A stretch of DNA of 44,964 nt from an uncultured Clostridia bacterium (GTDB lineage Bacteria > Bacillota > Clostridia > Oscillospirales > Ruminococcaceae). This document shows positions 1 through 10,120 of this stretch, piece after piece; within the stretch, counting starts at the first letter, position 1, and each line of letters opens with the position of its first letter. The notes beneath the pieces are model-generated. The model was not told where the DNA came from and did no database searches. It was given only the letters and a program-made list of their open reading frames with translations. The position numbers were made by a program, and so were the translations under genes. Where the stretch lies: positions 1 through 44,964 of the forward strand of contig CANRFR010000009.1 in the NCBI GenBank assembly GCA_947629945.1, in the 5' to 3' direction.

Positions 1-76
1 CCCTCAGATGCGAGGAAACGGCTTGCCGGCTAGCCTTAATGGCTGCCGGACAAGCTGTTGGCGAAGCAGATGAGGG
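1..76. repeat. Imperfect palindromic element at the window edge
   Basis: The two ends are inverted copies of CCCTCA followed, after two differing bases, by TGC. Inside is a long hairpin: CGGCTTG pairs with CAAGCTG (one G-U pair), and CCGGC plus TAGCC pair with GGCT plus GCCGG around a TTAAT loop. No reading frame is seen. The layout fits a small palindromic intergenic repeat or a structured RNA. I do not recognise a riboswitch class. It may extend beyond the window start. Confidence 0.5.
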
Positions 77-92
77 TTTATCGACAGTCTGT

Positions 93-117
93 AAAGCTCC
101 CGAAAATCGGGAGCTTT
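93..117. terminator. Probable end of the atp operon (bidirectional hairpin)
   Basis: An 11-bp perfect stem (AAAGCTCCCGA with TCGGGAGCTTT) with a 3-base loop lies just past the atpC stop codon. Read on the minus strand it follows an A-rich stretch but ends in only a short U run. Read on the plus strand it is followed by a T-rich tract, so it may also stop transcription entering from the left. Confidence 0.7.
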
Positions 118-120
118 ATT

Positions 121-522
121 TTAATTAAAATGTGAGGTATCAATTCGATTGAGAGCGCGTTTCAGCTTCGCCTCGGCAAGGAGAAGCTCCTTGTCGTTCT
201 TAGCTGCTTTGACGCGGGCTTCGGCAGCTTCCTTTGCCGCCTCGGCGCGTTCAACGTCAATCTCGTCCGACCACTCGCAGGTCTGGACAAGCACCGTCGT
301 CTTTTCCTTGGATACCTTTATAATGCCGCCCGAAGTTGCCGCACGACGAAAATTGCCGTCTATCATAATGCGCATCTGACCTATGGATACCGCGGCGCAG
401 TACGGCTCGTGTCCGTTCAGGATACCAACGTCGCCGACGGTTGTGCGGACGATTATCTGTTCGGTCTCACCGTCGAACACCGTCTTTTCGGGCGTGATGA
501 TTTGTAACTTAAAAGGCGTCAT
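121..522 (-). CDS. atpC: F1F0 ATP synthase epsilon subunit
   Basis: The 133-residue protein is the epsilon subunit of the central stalk, which couples rotation to the catalytic head and can inhibit ATP hydrolysis. The N-terminal beta-sandwich is visible from the opening MTPFKLQIITPEKTVFDGE and the GDVGILNGHEP segment at about residues 30-40. The last 50 residues are the Ala/Lys/Glu-rich helical hairpin. Length is normal. It is the last gene of the atp operon, 31 bases after atpD, with a good purine-rich ribosome site. Confidence 0.96.
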   Translation of the reverse strand: MTPFKLQIITPEKTVFDGETEQIIVRTTVGDVGILNGHEPYCAAVSIGQMRIMIDGNFRRAATSGGIIKVSKEKTTVLVQTCEWSDEIDVERAEAAKEAAEARVKAAKNDKELLLAEAKLKRALNRIDTSHFN

Positions 523-553
523 AAATAATCTCCTTTCCTGTCAAGTTAAGGAA

Positions 554-2101
<1,548 letters not shown>

Positions 2102-2108
<7 letters not shown>

Positions 2109-2956
2109 TTTTGCGCCGAGGCTCCCGATACGATATCGATGATCTCGGTGGTAATGCTTGCCTGACGCGCTCTGTTATACAGCAGCGACAGGCTCTCCGT
2201 CATAGCGTCCGCGTTGTCGGTCGCGGCTTCCATAGCGGTGCGGCGCGCGCCCTGCTCGGAAGCGTAGCTCTCAACTATGGCGCACATCAAAAGACTCGCC
2301 GTGAAGCGCGGCACGATACGGTTGAACACCGCCTCGGGAGACGGGTCGTAAGTCATATTGCCGTCGAACTCCAGCTTCTGCGTATCAAGCGGCAGCAGCT
2401 TCATGGTTTCGGGCTGCTGCGAAAGCGTCGAGTTGAACATCGTGTAAAACACGTGTACCTCGTCGACCTCGCCCTCCGCGAACATTTTTATCGCCAAGTC
2501 CGCGATGTCCTGCGCCGTGTTGGGCTTGATGTCCTCCGCGATATTCGCGAAGCTTGCCACTACGTCATAATCGCGCTTCTGGAAGTACTCCGCGGATTTT
2601 CTGCCGACAGCGATTATCTTCGGCTTTTCGGCGTCGCTTTCGTGAGCTGCCGCCGCCATTTTCAGCACGTTTGAGTTATAACCGCCCGCAAGTCCTCTGT
2701 CGCCCGCAACCACGATAAACAGCTTATGCTTTACTTCGCGCTTTACTGTGTAGACTGTGGAGAAATCCTTGTTTGCCGAGGCTATCTCACACATTGTTTT
2801 GTAAAGCTCGTTGAAGTAGGGGCGCGTTTGCTCCGCACGCGTTTTCGCCTTTCGGAGTTTGCTTGAAGCCACAAGCTGCATAGCGTTGGTAATCTGCTTT
2901 GTGGAGCCTACCGATTTAATGCGCCGCTTAATGGCTTTCATATTTCCGCTTGCCAA
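2102..2956 (-). CDS. atpG: F1F0 ATP synthase gamma subunit
   Basis: This is the rotating central stalk subunit. The N-terminal helix MKAIKRRIKSVGSTKQITNA and the C-terminal helix with the SLLYNRARQASITTEI stretch are characteristic. The start is best placed at a TTG (2956), giving MASGNMKAIKRRI. The site AAGGGGTG ends six bases before it, and gamma subunits commonly begin MA. A GTG three codons upstream overlaps that ribosome site, and the ATG at 2941 has only a weak one. The last residues and the TGA stop come from the adjacent repeat element. Confidence 0.95.
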
Positions 2957-3051
2957 ATATTTCACCCCTTATTTGATTAAATTTCAAGATCCTGTTCAGC
3001 TATGCTTCGCCGACTGTCCAAGACCGTTCTCCGACCGTTTAAAGCAATACC

Positions 3052-3177
3052 TTAAACGTTGTCGTCGGTGGTGATATATTTTACCTTTTTCTCAATATAG
3101 AGCCACGCCACCGCGATAGCCGAAACCGTCGCGAGTACCGTTGCCACTATGCTGAGAACAAATGATGCCTGTTTCAT
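3052..3177 (-). CDS. 41-residue single-span membrane peptide within the atp operon
   Basis: An ATG at 3177 is preceded by GAAAGGAGAT, one of the strongest ribosome sites in the window. It opens a 41-codon frame ending in TAA. The peptide begins MKQASFVLSIVATVLATVSA and continues as a hydrophobic helix to about residue 28, followed by a charged tail IEKKVKYITTDDNV. It lies 27 bases after atpA and about 95 bases before atpG, in the same direction. I recognise no family. By position it could be an accessory or assembly peptide of the ATP synthase, but that is inference. The ribosome site and single-helix composition argue for a real gene. Confidence 0.7.
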   Translation of the reverse strand: MKQASFVLSIVATVLATVSAIAVAWLYIEKKVKYITTDDNV

Positions 3178-3204
3178 ATTATCTCCTTTCGGAATACGGA
3201 AAAA

Positions 3205-4713
3205 TCAGCCCGCATAAGACGCCGCGAAGCTTGTCAAAAGCTCTTTGAGAGCCTCCTCGTTAGCTTCGGTCATTACCTTTTCGGTGCGTATGCTCTCAAG
3301 TATCTCGGGCTTGTTCGCCTTGATGTGGTCGATAAGATCCTTTTGATACTGCTTGATCTTAGGCACGGGAATAGGCGCTAAGTAGTTGTTTACGACCGCG
3401 TAAACGATAACGACCTGCTCCTCGACCGCAAGCGGGGAGTTTTGGTCTTGTTTAAGCACCTCAACTATACGCTCACCCTTTGCAAGACGCTCTTTCGTAT
3501 CTTTATCCAAATCCGAGCCGAACTGCGCGAACGAAGCCAGTTCACGATACTGCGAGTAGTCGAGTTTAAGTTTTCCGGCTACCTTTTTCATAGCCTTGAT
3601 CTGCGCGTCGCCGCCGACACGAGATACCGAAATACCGGGGTTTACGGCGGGACGAACGCCCGAGTTAAACAATTCGGTCTCAAGGAATATCTGACCGTCG
3701 GTAATCGAGATAACGTTGGTTGGGATATACGCCGAAACGTCGCCCGCCTGAGTCTCGATTATAGGCAGAGCGGTAAGCGAACCGTTGCCGTACTCCTTAT
3801 TCATACGCGCCGCGCGTTCAAGGAGTCTTGAATGCAGATAGAATACGTCGCCGGGATAAGCCTCACGTCCCGGCGGGCGCTTCAGCAACAGCGACAGCGC
3901 TCTGTAAGCCACCGCGTGCTTCGACAAATCATCGTAAACGATAAGTACGTCTTTGCCTTGCTCCATAAAGTACTCGCCCATAGCGCAGCCCGCGTAAGGC
4001 GCGATATATTGCAGAGGAGCCAGCTCGGAAGCGGTCGAGGATACAACGATCGTGTAGTCCATCGCGCCGCCTTTTGTGAGTGTTTCCACAACGTTCGCAA
4101 CAGTGGAGTTCTTCTGACCTATCGCAACGTAAATGCAAAGGCAGTCCTTGCCCTTTTGGTTGATTATGGTATCGACAGCTATAGCGGTCTTACCCGTCTG
4201 TCTGTCGCCTATGATAAGCTCACGCTGACCTCTGCCTATCGGTATCATAGAATCTATAGCCTTGATACCCGTTTGCAGCGGCACGCTTACAGGCTCACGC
4301 GTGATGATACCCGAAGCGATCTTCTCAATCGGACGGGTCTCTTTAGCGAGAATGTCGCCCTTGCCGTCTATCGGCTGACCAAGAGAGTTCACAACGCGTC
4401 CCAAAAGCTCGTCGCCAACGGGAACGGACACGATGCTGTTCGTGCGCTTTACGCTGTCGCCCTCTTTAATGCCCTTGTCCGAGCCAAGCATAACCGCGCC
4501 GACGAAGTCCTGCTCGAGGTTCATCGCCATACACCGAACGCCGTTCTCGAATTCCAGCAGCTCGTTAAGCATACACTTTTCGAGACCTTGGATACGCACG
4601 ATACCGTCGCCTATCGTAACAACAGTGCCCACGTCGCCGAGCTGTATTTTCGAGTTGTAGTTCTTTATGCGGTTCTTTATAAGACCCGTTATTTCATCGG
4701 GGCGTAAATCCAT
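3205..4713 (-). CDS. atpA: F1F0 ATP synthase alpha subunit
   Basis: This is the regulatory, nucleotide-binding alpha subunit of F1 (502 residues). The P-loop GDRQTGKT is at residues 169-176, and the C-terminal part carries the conserved [14 protein letters not shown] segment. The start [12 protein letters not shown] lies nine bases after AAAGGG. An in-frame ATG three codons earlier touches that site, and a longer upstream frame runs through repeat DNA, so both were rejected. It is separated from atpH by the second inverted-repeat element. Confidence 0.98.
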   Translation of the reverse strand: MDLRPDEITGLIKNRIKNYNSKIQLGDVGTVVTIGDGIVRIQGLEKCMLNELLEFENGVRCMAMNLEQDFVGAVMLGSDKGIKEGDSVKRTNSIVSVPVGDELLGRVVNSLGQPIDGKGDILAKETRPIEKIASGIITREPVSVPLQTGIKAIDSMIPIGRGQRELIIGDRQTGKTAIAVDTIINQKGKDCLCIYVAIGQKNSTVANVVETLTKGGAMDYTIVVSSTASELAPLQYIAPYAGCAMGEYFMEQGKDVLIVYDDLSKHAVAYRALSLLLKRPPGREAYPGDVFYLHSRLLERAARMNKEYGNGSLTALPIIETQAGDVSAYIPTNVISITDGQIFLETELFNSGVRPAVNPGISVSRVGGDAQIKAMKKVAGKLKLDYSQYRELASFAQFGSDLDKDTKERLAKGERIVEVLKQDQNSPLAVEEQVVIVYAVVNNYLAPIPVPKIKQYQKDLIDHIKANKPEILESIRTEKVMTEANEEALKELLTSFAASYAG

Positions 4714-4736
4714 TACATACATCCCTTTCTTGAATA

Positions 4737-4875
4737 ATTGATAGTTTACAGTGTACAGTTGACAGTTATTATTGCGTCCGCGGCGCAATATTTGATTGTA
4801 CGCGAACGGTGGCGTTGTGCCAACGTTCCGAACAGTGTCAACAACTGTCAACTTTCAACTTTACACTGTCAACTG
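4737..4875. repeat. Inverted-repeat element, copy 2, between atpH and atpA
   Basis: This is about 139 bp long. The left end (ATTGATAGTTTACAGTGTAC) and the reverse-complemented right end (CAGTTGACAGTGTAAAGTTG) are imperfect inverted copies. The centre has GCGTTGTGCCAACGTT, matching the centre of copy 1, and the right arm aligns with copy 1 through AACAACTGT, CTTTCAACT and TCAACTG. The atpH stop codon lies inside it. Size, layout and relation to the neighbouring stop codon are as in copy 1. Confidence 0.8.
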
Positions 4876-5423
4876 CTTATTACCGAGCCGAGTTCTTTGG
4901 AAAGCTCGTTCAGTCTTGCCTTTACGGAGCCGTCGTAACGGCGGCTGCCGTGGTCGATTATAATGCCGCCGATAATCGTCTTGTCGATCCGTTCGTTTAT
5001 TGTTACGGTCTTTCCGATGATCTTCGACATCTTTTCGGCTATCTTGTTCTTCATTTCGTCCGACAGCGGCGCGGAAGTGGTCACCGTTATCTCGGCGAGC
5101 TTGAACTTGTCGTTGTAAAGCTCGCGGAAACGTTTCGTTATTCCGCCGAAGCAGTTCATTCTGCCTTTTTCGGTAAGCACTCCGAGCAGATTTTTCGTAA
5201 GCTCGGATATGCCGCCCTCCTTCGCCATCTCGTCGATAAGCGCTTTTTTCTCCTCAAGCGGAACGGTGGGCGTGCTCATTAGCTTTATGAACTCCGGGTT
5301 CTCCGAAAAGATACCCGAAAGCTCGGTAAGCTCGCCGAGCATATCCTTTAAACCGCTCTCGTTTTCGTCGCAGCACAAGCTGAAGAACGCGTCGCCGTAT
5401 ACTTTACAAGCGTTGTCGTTCAT
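4869..5423 (-). CDS. atpH: F1F0 ATP synthase delta subunit
   Basis: This is the delta (OSCP-like) subunit linking the peripheral stalk to the top of F1 (184 residues, normal length). The N-terminal six-helix domain contains the KVYGDAFFSL start region. The C-terminal part has the IDKTIIGGIIIDHGSRRYDGSV stretch, in which the GG-DG pattern and the closing S-RLNELSKEL helix are typical. The final serine and the TGA stop are in the right arm of the adjacent repeat. The AAAGGAAA site precedes the start, and atpF ends 15 bases upstream. Confidence 0.96.
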   Translation of the reverse strand: MNDNACKVYGDAFFSLCCDENESGLKDMLGELTELSGIFSENPEFIKLMSTPTVPLEEKKALIDEMAKEGGISELTKNLLGVLTEKGRMNCFGGITKRFRELYNDKFKLAEITVTTSAPLSDEMKNKIAEKMSKIIGKTVTINERIDKTIIGGIIIDHGSRRYDGSVKARLNELSKELGSVISS

Positions 5424-5438
5424 ATAAAATTTCCTTTC

Positions 5439-6008
5439 TTATTCGGCAGCGCCGACCTCGCTCAGGAACTTGGAGATTATCTCCTCGTTGTCCGAAGCGG
5501 AAATTTCCTTTTCAACGACCTTGCCCGCCGCCATACATACAAGCTCGGATATTTGATCCTTGACCTCGTTGATGGCGCGCTGCTTGTCGCGCTCGATATT
5601 TTCCTCCGCTTTCGCGCGGATATCGGCCGCCTTTTGGTTGGCCTCGCTTACTATTTCTTCCTCGCGCTTCTGCGCTCTCAGTGTTGCCTGTTTAACGATC
5701 TCGTCCGCCTGCGCTTTTGCGTTCGCGAGAGATTCGTTATATTCCTTTTCGGCAGCCTCGGCTTTAGCCTTAGCGTCCTCCGCGTCTTTTATCGCGGACG
5801 CGGCAAGCTCCTTGCGCTTGTCGAGTATCTTGCCTACGGGCTTGAACAGGAAGAACTTAAAGATAAGGAAGATGATAAGCGTATTTATCAGCGTGAACAC
5901 GATCGTGCCGGGGTCTATTGATACAAGCGAGTTGTACCACGCGGTGCCCGGCGCTGTCTCAGCCGCCGATTCGGCAGCCTGAGCCGCTTCACAAATAAAT
6001 TGCAGCAT
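5439..6008 (-). CDS. atpF: F1F0 ATP synthase b subunit
   Basis: This is the peripheral-stalk b subunit (189 residues). One membrane helix at about residues 36-55 (TIVFTLINTLIIFLIFKFFL) is followed by the KPVGKILDKRKE motif and a long Ala/Lys/Glu coiled coil. An N-terminal extension of about 30 residues rich in Ala and Glu precedes the helix, slightly longer than many b subunits. The ribosome site GGAGGAGAG is strong. It lies between atpE and atpH in the standard order. Confidence 0.96.
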   Translation of the reverse strand: MLQFICEAAQAAESAAETAPGTAWYNSLVSIDPGTIVFTLINTLIIFLIFKFFLFKPVGKILDKRKELAASAIKDAEDAKAKAEAAEKEYNESLANAKAQADEIVKQATLRAQKREEEIVSEANQKAADIRAKAEENIERDKQRAINEVKDQISELVCMAAGKVVEKEISASDNEEIISKFLSEVGAAE

Positions 6009-6043
6009 TTATGCTCTCCTCCTCCGATATAGTCCGACCCCAA

Positions 6044-6382
<339 letters not shown>

Positions 6383-6409
6383 TCAAATTACTTGAGATAT
6401 AAAACAGTG

Positions 6410-7129
6410 TTAGTCCTCGCCGCAGTCAGCCGACGAAATGTACGACATACTCAGCATCATAAAGATATAAGCCTGCATAACAGCCGAGAATATGTCGAAG
6501 TAAAGCGACGCGACCGCGGGAATAAGTATCGCGAAATGTCCGAGCGCGAAATAGATAAGCGACCCGATAACCATACCCGCGACCATATTACCAAACAGAC
6601 GAAGCGTCAGCGCCAGGGGATTTGCGAACTCGCCGATTATGTTAAACGGAAGCATAAACGGCAGCGGCTCCACAAAGCTCTTCATAAAGCCCTTGAACTT
6701 GCCCGTTTTGCCCTTATTGAACTGCACCATGCAGAACGTGATAATGGCGAACGCGCCCGTCACCGAAACATCGGCGGTGGGGTTGCGAAGTCCAAGCAGA
6801 CCCATAAGGTTGTTGATCATAATGAAGCAGCAAAGAGCGCCGAAATACGCAATATGTCGTTGGTATTTCACGCCCATGGAGCCTTCGACGGTGTTGCGGA
6901 AGAACTCCACGATCATCTCTGCGGCGGCCTGCCGTTTCGTTTCGGGAACGACCTTAAGGTTGTGCGTAAGCACCAGCACAACGATAAGCAATAAAAGTAT
7001 TACGAACCATTGCACTATAACGCTTTCTGTCAAGTTGAATGTTATGCCAAACAGCTTAAAGCTCGCGACCACGAGAGGCCCGTTTACGGAAATTCCGCTC
7101 TCCGCGGCGAACGTCAATGCGGACGGCAT
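6410..7129 (-). CDS. atpB: F1F0 ATP synthase a subunit
   Basis: This is the membrane stator subunit that forms the ion half-channels against the c ring (239 residues). The essential arginine is seen in the ALTLRLFGNMVAG motif at residue 177. Several membrane helices are evident, including WFVILLLLIVVLVL near residues 41-54, and the helices after residue 180. The ribosome site AAGGAGG sits eight bases before the start. It is followed by atpE after an 81-base gap, the largest gap in the F0 part. Confidence 0.96.
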   Translation of the reverse strand: MPSALTFAAESGISVNGPLVVASFKLFGITFNLTESVIVQWFVILLLLIVVLVLTHNLKVVPETKRQAAAEMIVEFFRNTVEGSMGVKYQRHIAYFGALCCFIMINNLMGLLGLRNPTADVSVTGAFAIITFCMVQFNKGKTGKFKGFMKSFVEPLPFMLPFNIIGEFANPLALTLRLFGNMVAGMVIGSLIYFALGHFAILIPAVASLYFDIFSAVMQAYIFMMLSMSYISSADCGED

Positions 7130-7158
7130 ATTATCATTCCTCCTTTTTGTAGAACGCT

Positions 7159-7575
7159 TCAGCGTTTAGTACGCTTAACGCGTCCGTTTTTTATTTCTCT
7201 TATCATGATGGCGATCCTTATGAAAAACAAGGGAATCGCCGCCGCGATAAGATTTATAAACGGTATGAGTGCGGCGGCTGTCAAAAGCGCGAACAGCCCC
7301 AAATATCGCAGACAATACATCAAGTTCATATAAGTCTGCGCGGATTTGGAGGTGGTCTTTTCCATAGCCGCCTGCGCCGATTTTCCCAGCAAAAGGAAAT
7401 TCAGCGCGCCGAGTATTATGCCGTAAACCGCGCCGACAGGCAGCGCAAAATCGCCGCCCTTAGCGCAGCACAGTATCGTAACTACCGCTAAATATATTCC
7501 GCTCAAAGTAAGATAATACGGAGAGAGCGAACGCATTTCATCGTAAATCGGTTGATTTTTTTTCAAATTCATCAT
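7159..7575 (-). CDS. atpI: ATP synthase subunit I-like membrane protein
   Basis: This 138-residue protein has four predicted membrane helices (about residues 22-36, 44-62, 85-105 and 108-126) and a basic C-terminal tail ending VKRTKR. Position directly before atpB and the four-helix plan fit the poorly conserved AtpI family, which assists c-ring assembly and, with AtpZ, has been linked to Mg2+/Ca2+ supply. The start could be either of two consecutive ATGs; neither has a strong ribosome site. Confidence 0.8.
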   Translation of the reverse strand: MMNLKKNQPIYDEMRSLSPYYLTLSGIYLAVVTILCCAKGGDFALPVGAVYGIILGALNFLLLGKSAQAAMEKTTSKSAQTYMNLMYCLRYLGLFALLTAAALIPFINLIAAAIPLFFIRIAIMIREIKNGRVKRTKR

Positions 7576-7584
7576 TCCCGTTCG

Positions 7585-7890
7585 TTATTTTCGCAAATCT
7601 TTATACTCATCGTAATAGTCGTTGTCGCCGCGTGAGCTTGTAAAAGCTTGCGGAGGCTTTTGTTCGGGCTTTTCATACATTTTAATAAGCTTTGCGATGT
7701 AGTTTCCCGCACCGCAGATCATAAACAGAATGCCTAAGCCCACGCAAACGCCCATCACCCAATCGGGCAGCGAATATCTCTTCACCAGCGCGCTGCCGCC
7801 CCACAAAAAAAGCAGCAGCGGCGCTAATATAACGAATGCCAATTGACTTACCGTCGCGTATATTGATAACGGACTTTCATTCTTTTTCAT
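7585..7890 (-). CDS. AtpZ-type ATP synthase accessory membrane protein
   Basis: This is a 101-residue protein with two membrane helices. The first (about residues 14-31) follows PLSIYATVSQLA, and the second (GVCVGLGILFMICGAGNYI) leads into a charged tail IKMYEKPEQK. This two-helix plan at the head of the operon matches the AtpZ / putative F0F1-ATPase subunit family. The ATG at 7890 lies one base after the upstream stop codon, so translation is probably coupled. A longer frame upstream overlaps the previous gene and was rejected. Confidence 0.78.
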   Translation of the reverse strand: MKKNESPLSIYATVSQLAFVILAPLLLFLWGGSALVKRYSLPDWVMGVCVGLGILFMICGAGNYIAKLIKMYEKPEQKPPQAFTSSRGDNDYYDEYKDLRK

Positions 7891-7891
7891 A

Positions 7892-8884
7892 TCAGTAAAC
7901 CAACTCCGTAAGTTTCCACGCGCCGTTTTCCTTAACCATTTTGGTGCTGATGACGTCGCTGTCGTCAACGCTTGAGAGATCCACATCTCTGTCCGCGCCG
8001 AGGTAAACGGTAATAAAACACTCGTTGTAATCCGAGGGTACTACCTTTATGCTTATTGAACTCCACAGCCTGTTATATTCGGTATATGGCACAAAAAACT
8101 CGTTTATGCCAAGAACGCTTTGCTTTGTATATGTCGGATCGTGAGACTCCACAGCGCCAACAGCTGAGCTTTCCGAACTTTCAAACTCACCCGTATTTGC
8201 GTCGGGCATATAAGTGTCATCGCTCGGAACGTCTGCGGCATCTTCAACGTTTTGCGCGTCGCTTTCTTCGCCTTCCGCAGACGCGTCCGGAACGACCACG
8301 TTAGGTACTTTCGGCTTCGACGTTTCCTCGGAACTGTTTTCAATGTCCACATATACATCGCGGCTGTTATATACGGCGATATATTCCGGCGGAGTTTCCT
8401 TTTCCGAAGTGTTGACGGATGTGTCCTCGTCTCTTTTCACCCCGCCGTAAGTCACTGCGGGGTCGGACGGCATTTTCGTCAGTATCCTTTCAGCCTCCTG
8501 CTCCGTATAAACGGACTTCACGAAGCTTTCCAACTGCTCGTATGTCTTGTAATCCTCAGAATCCACCGTGTAGAAGCCGTCGTCGGGGCGGTTTCCGTAA
8601 GGCTCGTCGAGATGCGGCAGACCCTCCGTAATAAACAGGCGTATCATTTTGTAATTATCCGCCATAAGCCGCCGCGCCTCTTCGCCGCATTCGTCATAAA
8701 GCTCTGTAGTGGCGTCGTAAGAAACCGTCGTGCCGTCCGGTAATGTTTTACTCTCCGTTTCGGATTTCTTGTTGATTATCACCAACACAATGATAGCCGC
8801 GATTGCGGCAGCCGCCACCAAAATCGTAGCGACAACGCCGCCCGCTTTCGATGAAGTCTGCGGTCTTTTCTCTTTTCCACTCAT
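7892..8884 (-). CDS. Membrane-anchored IseA-like protein with an acidic insert
   Basis: This 330-residue protein has a short Lys/Arg-rich start, one membrane helix at about residues 17-40, then an extracellular part. Residues 60-150 (EEARRLMADNYKMIRLF, DDGFYTVDSEDYKTYEQLE, FVKSVYTEQEAERIL) and the last 80 residues ending GAWKLTELVY resemble the IseA family of DL-endopeptidase inhibitors, which restrain cell-wall hydrolases. An acidic Ser/Glu/Asp-rich stretch of about 90 residues splits the two halves. The family call is from memory of the pattern and needs a profile search. It lies between the bactofilin gene (20-base gap) and atpZ. Confidence 0.55.
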   Translation of the reverse strand: MSGKEKRPQTSSKAGGVVATILVAAAAIAAIIVLVIINKKSETESKTLPDGTTVSYDATTELYDECGEEARRLMADNYKMIRLFITEGLPHLDEPYGNRPDDGFYTVDSEDYKTYEQLESFVKSVYTEQEAERILTKMPSDPAVTYGGVKRDEDTSVNTSEKETPPEYIAVYNSRDVYVDIENSSEETSKPKVPNVVVPDASAEGEESDAQNVEDAADVPSDDTYMPDANTGEFESSESSAVGAVESHDPTYTKQSVLGINEFFVPYTEYNRLWSSISIKVVPSDYNECFITVYLGADRDVDLSSVDDSDVISTKMVKENGAWKLTELVY

Positions 8885-8904
8885 TCAATTACACCTTTAA
8901 ACGA

Positions 8905-10071
8905 TCAGCTTTTAACCTCTTTACTGTCAATGGAGATAGCGTCCGGGAATACGTTGCGGCTGTCCTCCTTAGAAAGGAACGTAGTATTTACATAGCCTTG
9001 TATGATAGCGCCATCGGTCACCGCAATGGTGGAAGCGTTGATGTCGCCGAAAACAACCGCGTCGCGCTTAAGCTCTGCTTTACCCACTATATCCAGCTTT
9101 CCGCGAATTCTTCCGTTTATGTCCGCATACTGCGAAGAAAGATCGCCGATAAGTATTGTGTCGCGATCCATTCTCATCCTGCCTTTAAGCGAAATGTTTC
9201 CCTGCATTGCCGCCGAGATCATTCCCGCATTATTGCAAGTGACGTCGCCGATGACCTTTCCGCTCATATCTACGTTGCGAGTAGTCTCCACGTTGCCCTT
9301 TATGTTGCCGTCTATCTGCATATTGGCAAGTGAACGGATATTTCCGTCTATCATCGTGTTTTTGGAGATCACTGTGACCTCGTCGGTCTCATTAGGTCCG
9401 AGATCGGGCGCGCCGCCCATTGGCGGATTCCCGCCGTAGCCGCCGCCCGAAGGAGGATTGCCGCCATAACCGCCATAACCGCCCTGATTTCCGTAACCGC
9501 CTTGATTTCCATAGCCGCCTTGACCGCCATAATTATCGGCTCCATTTTGTTGATTATACCCAAAATTTTGCCGAATACTCCGAACATTCTGATCGTATGA
9601 ACTTTGCTGCTCGTTCTGCGGCGCGCCGAAGTCTCTCGGCTGATCTTGAAACGCTTGCTGAGTTTCCTCCGCATTGGAACGCGGAGCATTGTCCGAAGCC
9701 GCGCGGTTAGACGCATTTTGAGCGTTCAGCACATTCATATTAACAGGCGGAGCGTCGTCGCGGGGCGGCGCTTGTTCGGGTGCAGTCTGACGCTGCTGCG
9801 GCTGAGCCTGCGGCGGAGGCGCTTGCTGCGTATTTTGATCGGGCGCAGGCTCCGCGTCCGAGCTTCGATAATACGGGGTCTCAAGCGGAACTCCGTCGTT
9901 GTTGATCTCAGCGCCGAAAGGCGCGGCACTCCCCTCTGTGCCGCTGCTGCGAAGGTATTGTTCAAGTTCGGAGGGCTGAGCTGCCTTTTGCTGTTTATCG
10001 TCCTTTTTCTCTTGACTGTCTTTCTTCCACAGCTCTTTTACCGCCTGTGAAAAATTATCTTTGATTCCCAT
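8905..10071 (-). CDS. Bactofilin with a long disordered Gln/Gly-rich N-terminal tail
   Basis: The C-terminal domain (about residues 232-375) has the repeating beta-helix pattern of bactofilins (DUF583): IDGNIRSLANMQIDGNIKGN, SGKVIGDVTC, LIGDLSSQYADINGRIRGKL, VVFGDINA, AIIQGYV. Bactofilins self-assemble into filaments that place cell-wall enzymes. The first 230 residues are unusual: a charged segment, then a Gln/Pro/Asn-rich region, then tandem GGYGNQ and GGYGGNPP repeats at residues 182-218. Most bactofilins have short tails. No membrane helix is seen. It is flanked by a deacetylase and an IseA-like gene. Confidence 0.88.
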   Translation of the reverse strand: MGIKDNFSQAVKELWKKDSQEKKDDKQQKAAQPSELEQYLRSSGTEGSAAPFGAEINNDGVPLETPYYRSSDAEPAPDQNTQQAPPPQAQPQQRQTAPEQAPPRDDAPPVNMNVLNAQNASNRAASDNAPRSNAEETQQAFQDQPRDFGAPQNEQQSSYDQNVRSIRQNFGYNQQNGADNYGGQGGYGNQGGYGNQGGYGGYGGNPPSGGGYGGNPPMGGAPDLGPNETDEVTVISKNTMIDGNIRSLANMQIDGNIKGNVETTRNVDMSGKVIGDVTCNNAGMISAAMQGNISLKGRMRMDRDTILIGDLSSQYADINGRIRGKLDIVGKAELKRDAVVFGDINASTIAVTDGAIIQGYVNTTFLSKEDSRNVFPDAISIDSKEVKS

Positions 10072-10120
10072 AATACTATCCTTTCAACATGGACATTTCC
10101 GAAATTTCGCGAATCTTTTT

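Noticed and set aside
1-76. Riboswitch (c-di-GMP, cobalamin or similar) or hammerhead ribozyme
   Set aside because: The conserved cores of these classes are not present and no gene follows that would be controlled; a palindromic repeat fits better.
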